Part shown: piece by piece, positions 1 through 8,111 of the stretch
How positions within the stretch are numbered: position 1 is the stretch's first letter
How the letters are laid out: each line of letters begins with the position of its first letter
Assembly: GCA_938004375.1 (NCBI GenBank)
Contig: CALKWH010000198.1
Location: forward strand, 1-24,962
Reading direction: 5' to 3'
DNA length: 24,962 nt
Source of the DNA: an uncultured Pseudomonadota bacterium
GTDB lineage: Bacteria > Myxococcota_A > Polyangia > HGW-17
Program-made: the position numbers and the translations under genes
The notes under the pieces: model-generated
The model's input: only the letters and a program-made list of their open reading frames with translations
Databases searched by the model: none
Told to the model about the DNA's origin: nothing

Positions 1-44
1 CACCGAGATCTACACTCTTTCCCTACACGACGCTCTTCCGATCT
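1..44 (+). other. Illumina TruSeq adapter remnant (artefact)
   Basis: The first 44 bases match the 3' 44 bases of the Illumina TruSeq universal (P5) adapter, ending in ACGCTCTTCCGATCT. Genomic sequence begins at position 45. This is untrimmed library sequence at the contig edge, so nothing here should be translated or used as flanking context. Confidence 0.98.
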
Positions 45-408
45 GACGGTCGCCGTCCTCGGCGGGCTCACCCACCTGGCCAACCCCGGCAAATACGCCG
101 ATCCCGTGTTCCACCTGTTCGCCGGTGGCCTGTTCATCGGTGCGTTCTTCATGGCCACGGACTACGTGACCGCGCCGGTGTGGCCCATGGGCAAGCTCAT
201 CTACGGCTTCGGGATCGGCCTTCTGACCATGGTGATTCGGTTGTGGGGCGGCTATCCAGAGGGTATCTCGTTCGCCATCCTGCTGATGAACGCGGCCACG
301 CCGCTGTTGGACAGGTACACGGTGCCGACGCCGTTTGGATCCCGTTCGGCGACCAAGAAGGAGCCGCCCGAGAAGGCGGCGCCTGGACAGGCAGGGGGTG
401 AGTCATGA
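45..408 (+). CDS. rnfD: RnfD, electron transport complex subunit D (3' part only)
   Basis: This is the C-terminal 120 codons or so of RnfD, a membrane subunit of the Rnf complex, which couples ferredoxin:NAD+ electron transfer to ion pumping. The 5' part is missing because the contig starts here at the adapter junction; the frame is open from base 46. Visible features typical of the RnfD/NqrB C-terminus are the segment ATDYVTAP, hydrophobic helices, and the stretch YPEGISFAILLMNAATPLLD followed by a short Pro/Lys-rich tail. The flavinylated Thr motif of the family would lie upstream and is not present. The stop (406-408) overlaps the rnfG start in an ATGA arrangement, so the two are translationally coupled. 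Family assignment is firm; the true start is unknown. Confidence 0.93.
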
Positions 409-1274
409 ACCCGATGGTGAAGATGGTGCTGACCCTGGCCCTGATCTCCGCCGGAGCCGCTGCGGCTCTGTCCGCGGCCAACCAGGCCACGGTAGATAAG
501 ATAAAGGCCGCCGCCGCGGCCAAGGCCGACCGGGCGGTGTTGAAGATCTTCCCCGACTGCACGGCCCCCCGGAAGTCCGAGGTGAAGAGCCCCTCCGGTG
601 AGCCCGTGGTCGTCTACCGCTGCCCGCAGGACCGGGTGTGCTTCTCGTTTTCCTCCTCCTCCGCGAGCGGAATCTCCCGTCCCTACAGCGGGCTGGTCAA
701 GGCCATGATCGGCATCGACGGCAAGGGTGAGATCGTGGGCATGCGCATCATCCAGCAGACCGAGACGCCGGGCCTGGGAAACAAGATCGTCGAGGACAAG
801 TTCCTCGACCAGTTCAAGGGCAAGTCTGCGAAGTCGAACTGGAAGGTCCGCAAGGACGACCCGGCGGGCGTGATCGACGGCCTCTCCGGCGCCACGATCT
901 CGTCCCGCACGGTGACGACCCTGTGCGCGGCCGCCCTGCGCTTTTACGAGGAGACCCTGAAGACCGATGCATCCGGCGCCCCCGGCGTCGGCCCCGCCCC
1001 CGGCGCCCCCGGCGCCCCCGGCTGCGGCGCCGCGGCCCCCGTCCCCGCCGCTCCAGGCGCCCCCGGTTGCGGCGCCGCGGATCCCGTGTACGACAACCGC
1101 CGGCCGGTCGCCAACCCGGAGCGTTTACATAACCGGAGCCCCAACTTCGACAACGCCCGCCAACTGCTCAGGCGCGACAAGGACAGGCGTCGCGCGCGAG
1201 TCCGCGCCCTGGGGGCCGAGCAGAACGGCCGTCCGGTCCGTCCCATGGCGTCCGCGCCGGAAGGGGGTCAGTGA
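405..1274 (+). CDS. rnfG: RnfG, FMN-binding subunit, with an unusual C-terminal extension
   Basis: RnfG carries a covalently bound FMN on the outer face of the membrane in the Rnf complex. The 289-aa product has an N-terminal membrane anchor (about residues 5-24), the family segment ETPGLGNKI (120-128) and the flavinylation motif SGAT (161-164), in which Thr164 is the expected FMN attachment site; the flavin transferase ApbE is not in this window. The FMN-binding domain ends near residue 188. About 100 further residues follow: a Pro/Ala/Gly stretch with two GAPGCG units, then a very basic Arg-rich tail. That extension is not a usual part of RnfG and its role is unknown. The start ATG overlaps the rnfD stop, and an AGGGGG-like ribosome site lies just upstream. 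The stop overlaps the rnfE start. Confidence 0.93.
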   Translation: MNPMVKMVLTLALISAGAAAALSAANQATVDKIKAAAAAKADRAVLKIFPDCTAPRKSEVKSPSGEPVVVYRCPQDRVCFSFSSSSASGISRPYSGLVKAMIGIDGKGEIVGMRIIQQTETPGLGNKIVEDKFLDQFKGKSAKSNWKVRKDDPAGVIDGLSGATISSRTVTTLCAAALRFYEETLKTDASGAPGVGPAPGAPGAPGCGAAAPVPAAPGAPGCGAADPVYDNRRPVANPERLHNRSPNFDNARQLLRRDKDRRRARVRALGAEQNGRPVRPMASAPEGGQ

Positions 1275-1900
1275 TGTCATCAGCGCGTCTGTTCACCAAT
1301 GGTTTCTGGCGGGAGAACGCCGCCATGGTCCTGCTGCTGGGCATGTGCCCCACGCTGGCGGTCACGACCTCGGCCTTCAACGGCCTGGGCATGGGTCTGG
1401 CCACGCTGGTCGTCCTGCTGGGCTCCAACGTCGTCATCTCGGCCATCGCGGGCCTCATCCCGAAGAAGGTCCGCATCCCCTCTTACATCGTGGTCATCGC
1501 CACCCTCGTGACCATCGTCGACATGTTCATGGCCGCCTACGCCCCGGATCTCCACGCCTCCCTGGGCCTGTTCATTCCGCTGATTGTGGTCAACTGCATC
1601 ATCCTGGGCCGCGCCGAGGCCTTCGCCTCGCGCAACGGCATCGGCGCCTCGATCCTGGACGCCCTGGGGATGGGGCTGGGCTTCACCACGACCCTGTTCG
1701 TGCTGGGAGCGGTCCGGGAGATCCTCGGCAACGGCACGGTCACGGTGTTCGAATACAAGGAGACCGTGATCCGGTTCCTGGTGTTCTCCCAGGAGGCCGT
1801 ATCGCCCATCCTGGTGATGATCCTCGCGCCGGGCGCCTTCATCACCCTGGGGTTCTTCATCGCCTTGAAGAACTATGTCGACAACGCGCGCTCCGCCTGA
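1274..1900 (+). CDS. rnfE: RnfE, electron transport complex subunit E
   Basis: RnfE is a polytopic membrane subunit that, in known Rnf/NQR structures, forms an intramembrane [2Fe-2S] site with its partner RnfA. The 208-aa product shows the two conserved cysteine motifs, [11 protein letters not shown] with Cys25 and [12 protein letters not shown] with Cys108, and about six hydrophobic helices, matching the usual length. ATG at 1274 overlaps the rnfG stop (TGATG); a GTG three bases earlier is possible but less likely given the AGGGGG site upstream. It is the last rnf gene here: the next gene is unrelated, so rnfA and rnfB must be upstream (as in the ABCDGE order) or elsewhere. Confidence 0.95.
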   Translation: MSSARLFTNGFWRENAAMVLLLGMCPTLAVTTSAFNGLGMGLATLVVLLGSNVVISAIAGLIPKKVRIPSYIVVIATLVTIVDMFMAAYAPDLHASLGLFIPLIVVNCIILGRAEAFASRNGIGASILDALGMGLGFTTTLFVLGAVREILGNGTVTVFEYKETVIRFLVFSQEAVSPILVMILAPGAFITLGFFIALKNYVDNARSA

Positions 1901-1913
1901 GGTGCGGCTTTCC

Positions 1914-1930
1914 CCGTCCGCCGCGGACGG
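1914..1930 (+). terminator. Possible rnf operon terminator hairpin
   Basis: A perfect 7-bp inverted repeat (CCGTCCG, loop CCG, CGGACGG) sits 13 bases after the rnfE stop. No T-tract follows, so it may be a weak terminator or only a 3'-end stabilising hairpin. Confidence 0.4.
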
Positions 1931-1963
1931 ACCTGCCCGGGAATGGCCGGTCAGGAAAAAGGA

Positions 1964-1990
1964 TTGAGTTTTCCCGGCAGGTTGTATAAC
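1964..1990 (+). promoter_or_regulatory. Putative sigma70-type promoter for the DUF1232-kinase cluster
   Basis: TTGAGT (1964-1969) and TATAAC (1985-1990) are separated by 15 bases in a locally AT-rich patch between rnfE and the next gene. The -10 matches 5 of 6 consensus bases; the spacing is short. It would give a leader of about 50 bases. Confidence 0.45.
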
Positions 1991-2045
1991 ATTTTCCGGC
2001 GGATGAAACCTCAGGGCCTCGTGCCCCACCCGAAAGGAATGCCCC

Positions 2046-2597
2046 ATGGACAAGACCAAGGAGTACGCAGCGCACTTCCAGAAGTGGATCGACAACTACG
2101 CCGACGACACCCGCATCATCATGTCGGTGGCGCAGGATCCCAAGCTCCCGTCCGAGTTCCGCCGGCTGGCCATCGGGACGCTCAACTACAACCTGAAGCA
2201 ACTGGATCTGATCCCGGATTTTTACACGCCGGTGGGGCTCATCGATGACGCCATGATCATCCGCGTTTTCGCCGGTCTCACGCTCGAATACGCCATCCAG
2301 TTGAACGACGACCGCATGAAGAAGCGCCTGGTCCAGATCGCCGAGGAGGACGCCGTGCTGCGGGAGTTCTGCGGCGACACCCTCTACAACGCCCTGGTCA
2401 AGTACGTCAAGGCGCAGCCGGATCGCAAGGTCCGCCAGCGCGACGCCAAGATCGTCATGGACAACCCTGCGCTGATGAAGGAGTTCCTCGACGATCTGGA
2501 GCTCGAGATCCGGGGGTACGAGGGATCCAACATCGACAACCCCGACGAGGTCATCAAGGAACTGAAATCTTTCCTGAAACTGAAACTGGTCGGATAG
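2046..2597 (+). CDS. DUF1232 (YkvA-like) domain protein
   Basis: A 183-aa protein of unknown function. Residues about 41-75 carry the DUF1232 signature: LNYNLKQLDLIPDFYTPVGL followed by IDDA, i.e. the DLIPD...G.(I/L)DD core of the YkvA family, often found in small membrane-associated proteins. The remainder is helical and charged, with no clear signal peptide or long membrane segment. The ATG at 2046 is preceded by a GAAAGGAA ribosome site. The Ser/Thr kinase gene starts only 9 bases after the stop, so the two are very probably co-transcribed. The link to kinase signalling is an inference from that spacing. Confidence 0.8.
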   Translation: MDKTKEYAAHFQKWIDNYADDTRIIMSVAQDPKLPSEFRRLAIGTLNYNLKQLDLIPDFYTPVGLIDDAMIIRVFAGLTLEYAIQLNDDRMKKRLVQIAEEDAVLREFCGDTLYNALVKYVKAQPDRKVRQRDAKIVMDNPALMKEFLDDLELEIRGYEGSNIDNPDEVIKELKSFLKLKLVG

Positions 2598-2606
2598 AAA
2601 GCCATA

Positions 2607-4088
2607 ATGAGCGACAAGGGCACCAACTTACGACTCATCAAGAAACTGGACGCCGGCGGCATGGCCGAGGTGTTCCTCGGCGAGCTGGTGGGGGTCGAGG
2701 GGATCTCCCGCCGGGTGGCGATCAAGCGCATCCTCCCGAACCTGAGCCGGCACGCCAAGTTCGTGGCCATGTTCCTCGACGAGGCGCGGTTGGCGACCAA
2801 GCTGTCCCACGCCAACATCGTGCAGACCTTCGAGGTCGGGGTCCGGGATGATTCGTATTACTTGGTGATGGAGTTCATCGAGGGCACCGCCCTCAAGGTG
2901 GTGATGAACCACTACAAGGACAAGCGCAAACTCATGCCCATGGGCATGGCCATCTATATCATGATGGAAGCCGCCAAGGGCCTCGGCTACGCCCACGGCG
3001 CCAAGGACGGCAACGGGAACCGGCTGAACATCGTGCATCGCGACATCAGCCCGCCGAACATCCTGCTGTCGGTGCAGGGCGAGGTGAAACTGGTGGACTT
3101 CGGCCTGGCCAAGGCGGCCAGCCAGCTCGAGGATACCGAGCCCGGCGTGATCAAGGGCAAATTCAGTTACCTGTCCCCCGAGGCGGTGATGGGGCTCGAA
3201 CTGGACCAGCGGGCGGACATCTTCAGCCTGGGCATTGTGCTCTACGAGATGCTCACCGGCAAGCGGCTGTTCTACGGGGCCACCGATCTCGAGACGGTCA
3301 AGCTCGTGGAGAAGTGCTTCATCCCGCGCGTCTCCGCGCTGAACCCCGATGTCCCGCCTGCCCTGGAGAAGACGCTCTACCGGGCGTTGGCCCGGGATCG
3401 CGACCGGCGATATGCCCGCGCCGAGGACTTCCTCGACGACCTCAACAGCGTGCTGTTCACCTACGGCCTGAAGGTCTCCCACCGGGACGTGGCCCGCATC
3501 GTCCGTGAGCTGCGCGGCGGCGGGACGGGCGAGGAGGAGCGCAAGGACGACTTCGATCTCTCGTCGGACTCCTTCCTCACCGGCGAGTTCTCGGTGACCA
3601 ACCCGAACGCCAAGACGTCCGGCGGAGGCAAGGCCAAGGCGGCCACCACCGACGACACCGAGGATCCCCGTTCCTGGCTGCAGGACATGGATCTCGACCT
3701 GGACAACATTGATCTGTCCCCCGCTCCCCAGCCGGCCCCTGGCGAGGAGGAGCAGGAGATCGAGCTCGACGACGGCGAGCTCGAGGACGACGTGCTCGAG
3801 GAGGTGCTCGACGGCTCCGGTGAACTCAAGATGGTCTCCGGTGAGCTCGAACCCCAGGACCTGGCCGCCATCGATCTTCGGCCTCCCTCCCAGGATATCG
3901 ATTATGCCGCGCTCCCGTCCGGCGTCCCCCAGGCCGCGCCGCCCGCGCCGGGTGCCCCGCCCATCCCGGGCGGCCCGCCGGTGTCGGGGCCTCCGCCCGT
4001 TCCCGGCGCATCAGCGACGGCCGGCGCCACGGGAGATCCCAAATCCAAGAAGGGCTGGTTCAGCAAGTTGTTCGGCGGGAGCGAGTAG
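2607..4088 (+). CDS. Serine/threonine protein kinase, myxobacterial type, soluble
   Basis: A 493-aa Hanks-type kinase. The catalytic domain covers about residues 8-285: glycine-rich loop LDAGGMAEVFLG (14-25), ATP-anchoring Lys40 in VAIKRI, Glu59, catalytic loop HRDISPPN (144-151), DFG (164-166), SPE in place of APE (190-192) and RADIFSLG (202-209). The Lys two residues after the catalytic Asp is Ser148; this HRD-x-S-P-x-N form is common in myxobacterial kinases and need not mean inactivity. Residues about 303-493 are a disordered tail: an acidic Asp/Glu block, a Pro/Gly block, and a terminal amphipathic GWFSKLFGG. No membrane helix is visible. The next gene begins one codon after the stop in the same frame. 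Substrates are unknown. Confidence 0.93.
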   Translation: MSDKGTNLRLIKKLDAGGMAEVFLGELVGVEGISRRVAIKRILPNLSRHAKFVAMFLDEARLATKLSHANIVQTFEVGVRDDSYYLVMEFIEGTALKVVMNHYKDKRKLMPMGMAIYIMMEAAKGLGYAHGAKDGNGNRLNIVHRDISPPNILLSVQGEVKLVDFGLAKAASQLEDTEPGVIKGKFSYLSPEAVMGLELDQRADIFSLGIVLYEMLTGKRLFYGATDLETVKLVEKCFIPRVSALNPDVPPALEKTLYRALARDRDRRYARAEDFLDDLNSVLFTYGLKVSHRDVARIVRELRGGGTGEEERKDDFDLSSDSFLTGEFSVTNPNAKTSGGGKAKAATTDDTEDPRSWLQDMDLDLDNIDLSPAPQPAPGEEEQEIELDDGELEDDVLEEVLDGSGELKMVSGELEPQDLAAIDLRPPSQDIDYAALPSGVPQAAPPAPGAPPIPGGPPVSGPPPVPGASATAGATGDPKSKKGWFSKLFGGSE

Positions 4089-4091
4089 GCC

Positions 4092-6131
4092 GTGAACCTC
4101 CTCTGGTTCTGCCTGGCGTTGCTGACGACCCAGCCGGCCGGTCCGGACTTCACCCGGGATCCCCTGTTCCGACTCCCCACCGAGCCCCGCAGCCAGGACG
4201 TGGCCGAATGGACCCGGCTGCTGAACGCCCATTTCGAGCACGAGGCCCACGGGGTCATCTACCGCAGCCCCGAGCAGATCGACGAACTGCGCGGCCGGCT
4301 CCGGGGCACGCTGCCCTATGGCGAGCTCTACCTCCTCGAGGCCTGGGGCGCTTCCGGGGATCGCCAGGCCGTGTCGCGGCTCAAGCAGTGGTACGGCAAG
4401 GTGCCCGAGCCGCTGTGGACCTACTCGATCCTGGCCGGGCTCGCCCGCTCCATGGATCCGGACGCCCACCGGTTCGTCCTCGAGAAGCTGCAGTTCATCG
4501 AGATGAGCCAGCTGCCCTCCCGCGTGGGAAACCTCCGCATTGAGCCGGCCAAGTTGGTCGTGTTTCTGGCCGCTGCGAATCCGCTCGCGCTCGCCGGGCT
4601 GCTCTCCGACACGCGCACCGCGCCGTGGGTGTCCGAGATTCTGCTGCGCACGCCGCATCCGGGGCTGGTGAGGGCCTGGATCGCGGCCGCGCAGGCACAG
4701 CGCCTCGAGCTGGCCAGGTTCCTGTCCTACCTCGAGCAGGTCTTTTTTGCCCTGCGGGGTCCGGACCGTGACGCCGCGTGCGAGTTCCTCTGGAAGCAGC
4801 TGCCGGTGGGCTCCTCGGGCACCGACACCCAGGTGGTCGGGCTGCTCGCCCAGTGTCCTGGTGCTGGGACCGATCCCCGCTGGGTGGCCCTGCTCGGTCG
4901 TGATCCGGTGAACCTGCTCCTGATCAAGGCCGTGCGCGACGTGCCCCAGCTCCGGCTCGAGGCGGCCGCCGGCCGACCGCTGTTGTCGCTCATGAAGGAA
5001 TACGCAGGGCAGCCGGGGTGGGAGCGCATCCTCCTCGACGTGCTCGGCCAGGTGCCCGACGAGCGGGCCGTCAAGACCGTGGCCTCCTACGTGCTGCACA
5101 ACAACCTCTGGTTGCGCGAGCAGGCGCTCTCGGCCCTGTCCCTGGGAGCCCATCCTCTGGCGGGCAACATGCTCCACGCCGCCGCCCTCGAGAGCGCGGG
5201 GGAGGAGGCGATCGCCTACTTCCTGCCGTACCTCCACCACACCCGCGGACTGGACGCCCACGCCTCCACGCGCAGCACGCTCACGGCAGTGGCCGCCCGC
5301 TACCTGCGATCCTCGGAGCCGGCTTACGTCCGTTCCGCCCTGCTCACCCTGGCGCTGGCCCCGGAGTCCGGCACCGAGCACGAGTGGTGGCCGGTGGCCC
5401 GGCGGATCGCCGACGAACTGATCGCGCGCAAGGACTGGGACCAGTTCGGCGGTTTTCTGCCGGTGCTCGCCCGCTCCCACCGGGCCGGGCACCTCCTCGA
5501 GTTCGCGCTGGACCACCCCCACCCCTCGTGCGTGCTGGGCGCCACGCTCGCGCTGGGGTTCAACCCGCGCACCGAGTTCATTCCAAGGCTGCACCGACTG
5601 GCTCGCACCGCCCGCAAGGCCGTGGCCGTCAACGCAGCATTCGCGCTGGCCCGCACGCCGGACACGCTGCGCGAGAACCTTGACCTGCTCGGCCACCCGC
5701 AGCCCGAGGTCGCCGCCCACGCGGTGCTCGGCCTGCGCAGGCTGGCCCCCAACCAACTGGCCTGCGCCGCCCTGCTGGACCAGTTGCGCGGGGGGCGCCA
5801 CGACGTGAGCGCCATGCAGAACCTCGCCGCCGCCGTGCTGGGGTCCTGCGGCCCGGAGATCCGCGCCCGCGGCCTGCGCTGGCTCGCCCAGTTGCCTGCG
5901 AACCTGGCCGAGCTCCTCCTGAAGAACGTGCACGTGCAGCGGACCCCTGCGGACGGCACGGCGCCGTTCTTCCTGCGCCTGATCAACCTCCAGCACCTGG
6001 GTGTCCCCGGCCGGAAGTTCCAGTTCACGCTGCCGGGCCAGGTCACGGTGCAGGGCTTCTCGACCTTCGGCGGGGTGGTCTTTCTTCCCGGCCTCACCCG
6101 CGAGACCGTCAAACTGGAGTGGATCCAGTAA
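4092..6131 (+). CDS. Large helical-repeat (HEAT-like) protein, possibly exported
   Basis: A 679-aa protein with no recognised enzyme motif. The GTG start at 4092 lies one codon after the kinase stop and in the same frame; GGGAG (4077-4081) could be its ribosome site, so translation is probably coupled. The N-terminus has a short hydrophobic run (LLWFCLALL, residues 3-11) that could be a weak signal sequence, but it lacks basic residues and is short for one. The rest consists of recurring Leu/Ala-rich helix pairs, such as VAVNAAFALARTPDT and VAAHAVLGLRRLAP, which resemble HEAT or PBS-lyase-type repeats used for protein binding. The last 50 residues look beta-rich. A scaffold or partner for the adjacent kinase is plausible but only inferred from context. 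Confidence 0.75.
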   Translation: MNLLWFCLALLTTQPAGPDFTRDPLFRLPTEPRSQDVAEWTRLLNAHFEHEAHGVIYRSPEQIDELRGRLRGTLPYGELYLLEAWGASGDRQAVSRLKQWYGKVPEPLWTYSILAGLARSMDPDAHRFVLEKLQFIEMSQLPSRVGNLRIEPAKLVVFLAAANPLALAGLLSDTRTAPWVSEILLRTPHPGLVRAWIAAAQAQRLELARFLSYLEQVFFALRGPDRDAACEFLWKQLPVGSSGTDTQVVGLLAQCPGAGTDPRWVALLGRDPVNLLLIKAVRDVPQLRLEAAAGRPLLSLMKEYAGQPGWERILLDVLGQVPDERAVKTVASYVLHNNLWLREQALSALSLGAHPLAGNMLHAAALESAGEEAIAYFLPYLHHTRGLDAHASTRSTLTAVAARYLRSSEPAYVRSALLTLALAPESGTEHEWWPVARRIADELIARKDWDQFGGFLPVLARSHRAGHLLEFALDHPHPSCVLGATLALGFNPRTEFIPRLHRLARTARKAVAVNAAFALARTPDTLRENLDLLGHPQPEVAAHAVLGLRRLAPNQLACAALLDQLRGGRHDVSAMQNLAAAVLGSCGPEIRARGLRWLAQLPANLAELLLKNVHVQRTPADGTAPFFLRLINLQHLGVPGRKFQFTLPGQVTVQGFSTFGGVVFLPGLTRETVKLEWIQ

Positions 6132-6255
6132 TCCATCGGGGATAAAAAAGCGATACCGGAAGATTGGGCTTGTTTATGGGGAAATTATTTCCTATATAGT
6201 TGAGGTAGCATTTCAACGGTTCGGAGCGGCCAATCTCGGAACCCTGCTTATTCCT

Positions 6256-6283
6256 TTGACAGTTTGAGATGATTTCATGAAAT
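6256..6283 (+). promoter_or_regulatory. Probable sigma70-type promoter for the Tex-like gene
   Basis: TTGACA (6256-6261, perfect -35) is followed after 16 bases by TGAAAT (6278-6283, 4 of 6 for -10). It lies in the AT-rich 245-base gap 6132-6376, the longest gene-free stretch here. A second, weaker -10-like TATAGT is at 6195-6200. The expected leader of about 85 bases includes a CCCCC-GAC-GGGGG hairpin (6329-6341). Confidence 0.55.
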
Positions 6284-6376
6284 AAACTCCGTTGTAACGG
6301 GGAGAAGATACGAACGTAGCACCTGCGACCCCCGACGGGGGGACGCCCTGTTTCACTCCTGAAGGAGGCGGTTTCC

Positions 6377-8098
6377 GTGCGCTTGATTGAATTTCTCGAA
6401 AAGACGAACTCGGTCGACAAGAAGTACCTCGCCGGCGAGAACGCCGTGAAGATGATCAACTTCCTCGAGGCGGGCATCCCCATGTCCGATCTGGTGCAGC
6501 AGCACCGCGACCTGCTGACCTCCATGGCGGGTCCGCAGTTGCGCCGACTCTCCGAGGCTCGTCGCCTCTGGCAGGAGCTCGAGAACCTCCGTGAGTCCAT
6601 TCTGCAGACCATGCCCGGCATCCCCGACGAGGTCTTCGGGCTCGCCCTGTCGGCCCGCCGGATGGAGGCCCTGCGGCACATCCTGCCCCACTTCCCCCTG
6701 GCCGAGTATGCCTCGACGGCCCTGTGGCTCGAGGCCCTGCGCGCGGCCCTCGAGGTGTGGACGGGCGCCCTCAACCTGAGCACCAAGAAGGGGACGGTCA
6801 AGGCGGCCTTCCTCGGCCGCAACCTGCCCGAGGAGCTCGAGAGCCTGGTCGAGCGTCCCCTGGACATCTTCAGTGTCACGCGGGACGTGTGGTACGCGCT
6901 CACGCGGGGAGAGTCCGACGGGCTCGTCCGCCTGGAGTTCGAGTACCCGGTCTCCTCCATCGCCACCCACCTCGACGCGGTGAAGAGTCGCATGGGGAGC
7001 GTGGGGACCCGCCTGGGCACAGAGGAACTGTTGCGGGTTATCGTGTCCGACGCCCTCCCGGCCGCCCTGCGCACGTTCCTGGACAACCGCATGCGCGAGG
7101 AGACCTTCAAGGAAGTCGCCGTCTCCTACCTCGAGGTCCTCAAGGTGCCGCCGGTGAAGGCGCAGCGCCTTGGGGCGTTCTTCCCGGACGCCGGGGCCAC
7201 CTCCTGCGGACTGGTGGTGCTCAACGACAAGGGCAAGGCCCTGGCCCACGCCGTGCTGCCGCTGAGTGGCGACTGGTGCGAGCGCGCCCGCGTGTTCTTC
7301 GTGGAGCAGAAGACCGCCTACGTGGTCATCCCGTCTTTCATGATGGAGTACAACGCGATCCTGGACGAGTTCCGCGAGAAGGAAGGCGGCTTCCTGGTGT
7401 TCATGCCCGTGCGCGCCGACGGGATGGCCGAGGCCGTGGAGCTGCTGGAGAAGGCCGGCGAGGCCACCCCTGGGCCCTCCGCCGGCGCCATCGTCTTGGG
7501 GCGCCGCTTCATGGCGCCGGCGCGGGAGTGGTCCCTGATCGACCCCATCGCCGCCCTGGGCAACGACGTGCCCGACGACGTGACCGAGGAGGAGCTGCGC
7601 ACCTATCTCCTCGAACAGAAGGGGCTCATCCAGATGGACGCCGGCCTGGACCGCATCCCGCCGCGGGTGCTCCCGGTGGCGCACTCGGGCGGCCTTCTGG
7701 CCGCGGGCAAGCTCAACCCGAACATCGCCCACTTCGAGGACGTGAAGATGGGCATGGTGCTCACCGGCATCATCATCAACATCACCAAGTTCGGTGCGTT
7801 CATCAACATCGGGCTCTCCCAGGAGGCCCTGGTGCACGTGAGCGAGCTCTCGGACGACTTCGTGTCCGACCCGTTCGAGGTGGTCTCCCTCGGGCAGCAG
7901 GTCAAGGCCACCGTCGTGGCCATCGACACCGAGAAGAACCGGATCTCGCTGTCGCTTCGGACCAACCCCAAGCCCCTCGAGCCGCGCAAGCCGCGCAACC
8001 TCGAGGACCGGCGCAAGCCCATGCGGGACGATCGGTACGCCTCCACGGCCACCCGCTCCCAGGCCCTCAAGGACCTGGAGAACCTCTTCAAGAAATAG
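6377..8098 (+). CDS. Degenerate Tex-like protein with C-terminal S1 RNA-binding domain
   Basis: A 573-aa relative of the transcription accessory protein Tex/YhgF, whose members usually have about 720-780 aa. The C-terminal S1 domain (about 452-528; KFGAFINIG, LVHVSELSDDFV) is the best match. Upstream, ALTRGESDGLVRLEF resembles the Tex core, and residues about 262-350 align by eye with the YqgF domain. The YqgF nucleic-acid motif DPGxRTG is replaced by FPDAGATSCG. The RRxxDPxxxxxxIDP region survives as GRRFMAPAREWSLIDP, but the helix-hairpin-helix segment between YqgF and S1 is missing. GTG at 6377 is chosen because AAGGAGG lies 8 bases upstream. It probably binds RNA; catalytic activity is unlikely. 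Codon use fits the neighbours. coaBC follows after 13 bases. Confidence 0.8.
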   Translation: MRLIEFLEKTNSVDKKYLAGENAVKMINFLEAGIPMSDLVQQHRDLLTSMAGPQLRRLSEARRLWQELENLRESILQTMPGIPDEVFGLALSARRMEALRHILPHFPLAEYASTALWLEALRAALEVWTGALNLSTKKGTVKAAFLGRNLPEELESLVERPLDIFSVTRDVWYALTRGESDGLVRLEFEYPVSSIATHLDAVKSRMGSVGTRLGTEELLRVIVSDALPAALRTFLDNRMREETFKEVAVSYLEVLKVPPVKAQRLGAFFPDAGATSCGLVVLNDKGKALAHAVLPLSGDWCERARVFFVEQKTAYVVIPSFMMEYNAILDEFREKEGGFLVFMPVRADGMAEAVELLEKAGEATPGPSAGAIVLGRRFMAPAREWSLIDPIAALGNDVPDDVTEEELRTYLLEQKGLIQMDAGLDRIPPRVLPVAHSGGLLAAGKLNPNIAHFEDVKMGMVLTGIIINITKFGAFINIGLSQEALVHVSELSDDFVSDPFEVVSLGQQVKATVVAIDTEKNRISLSLRTNPKPLEPRKPRNLEDRRKPMRDDRYASTATRSQALKDLENLFKK

Positions 8099-8111
8099 GG
8101 AGACGACGGCC

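Noticed and set aside
4011..5996. 661-codon open frame on the minus strand opposite the HEAT-like gene
   Set aside because: Its Gln/Gly/Arg-rich, motif-free translation is typical of the antisense shadow of a GC-rich gene; the plus-strand frame has proper spacing and coupling.
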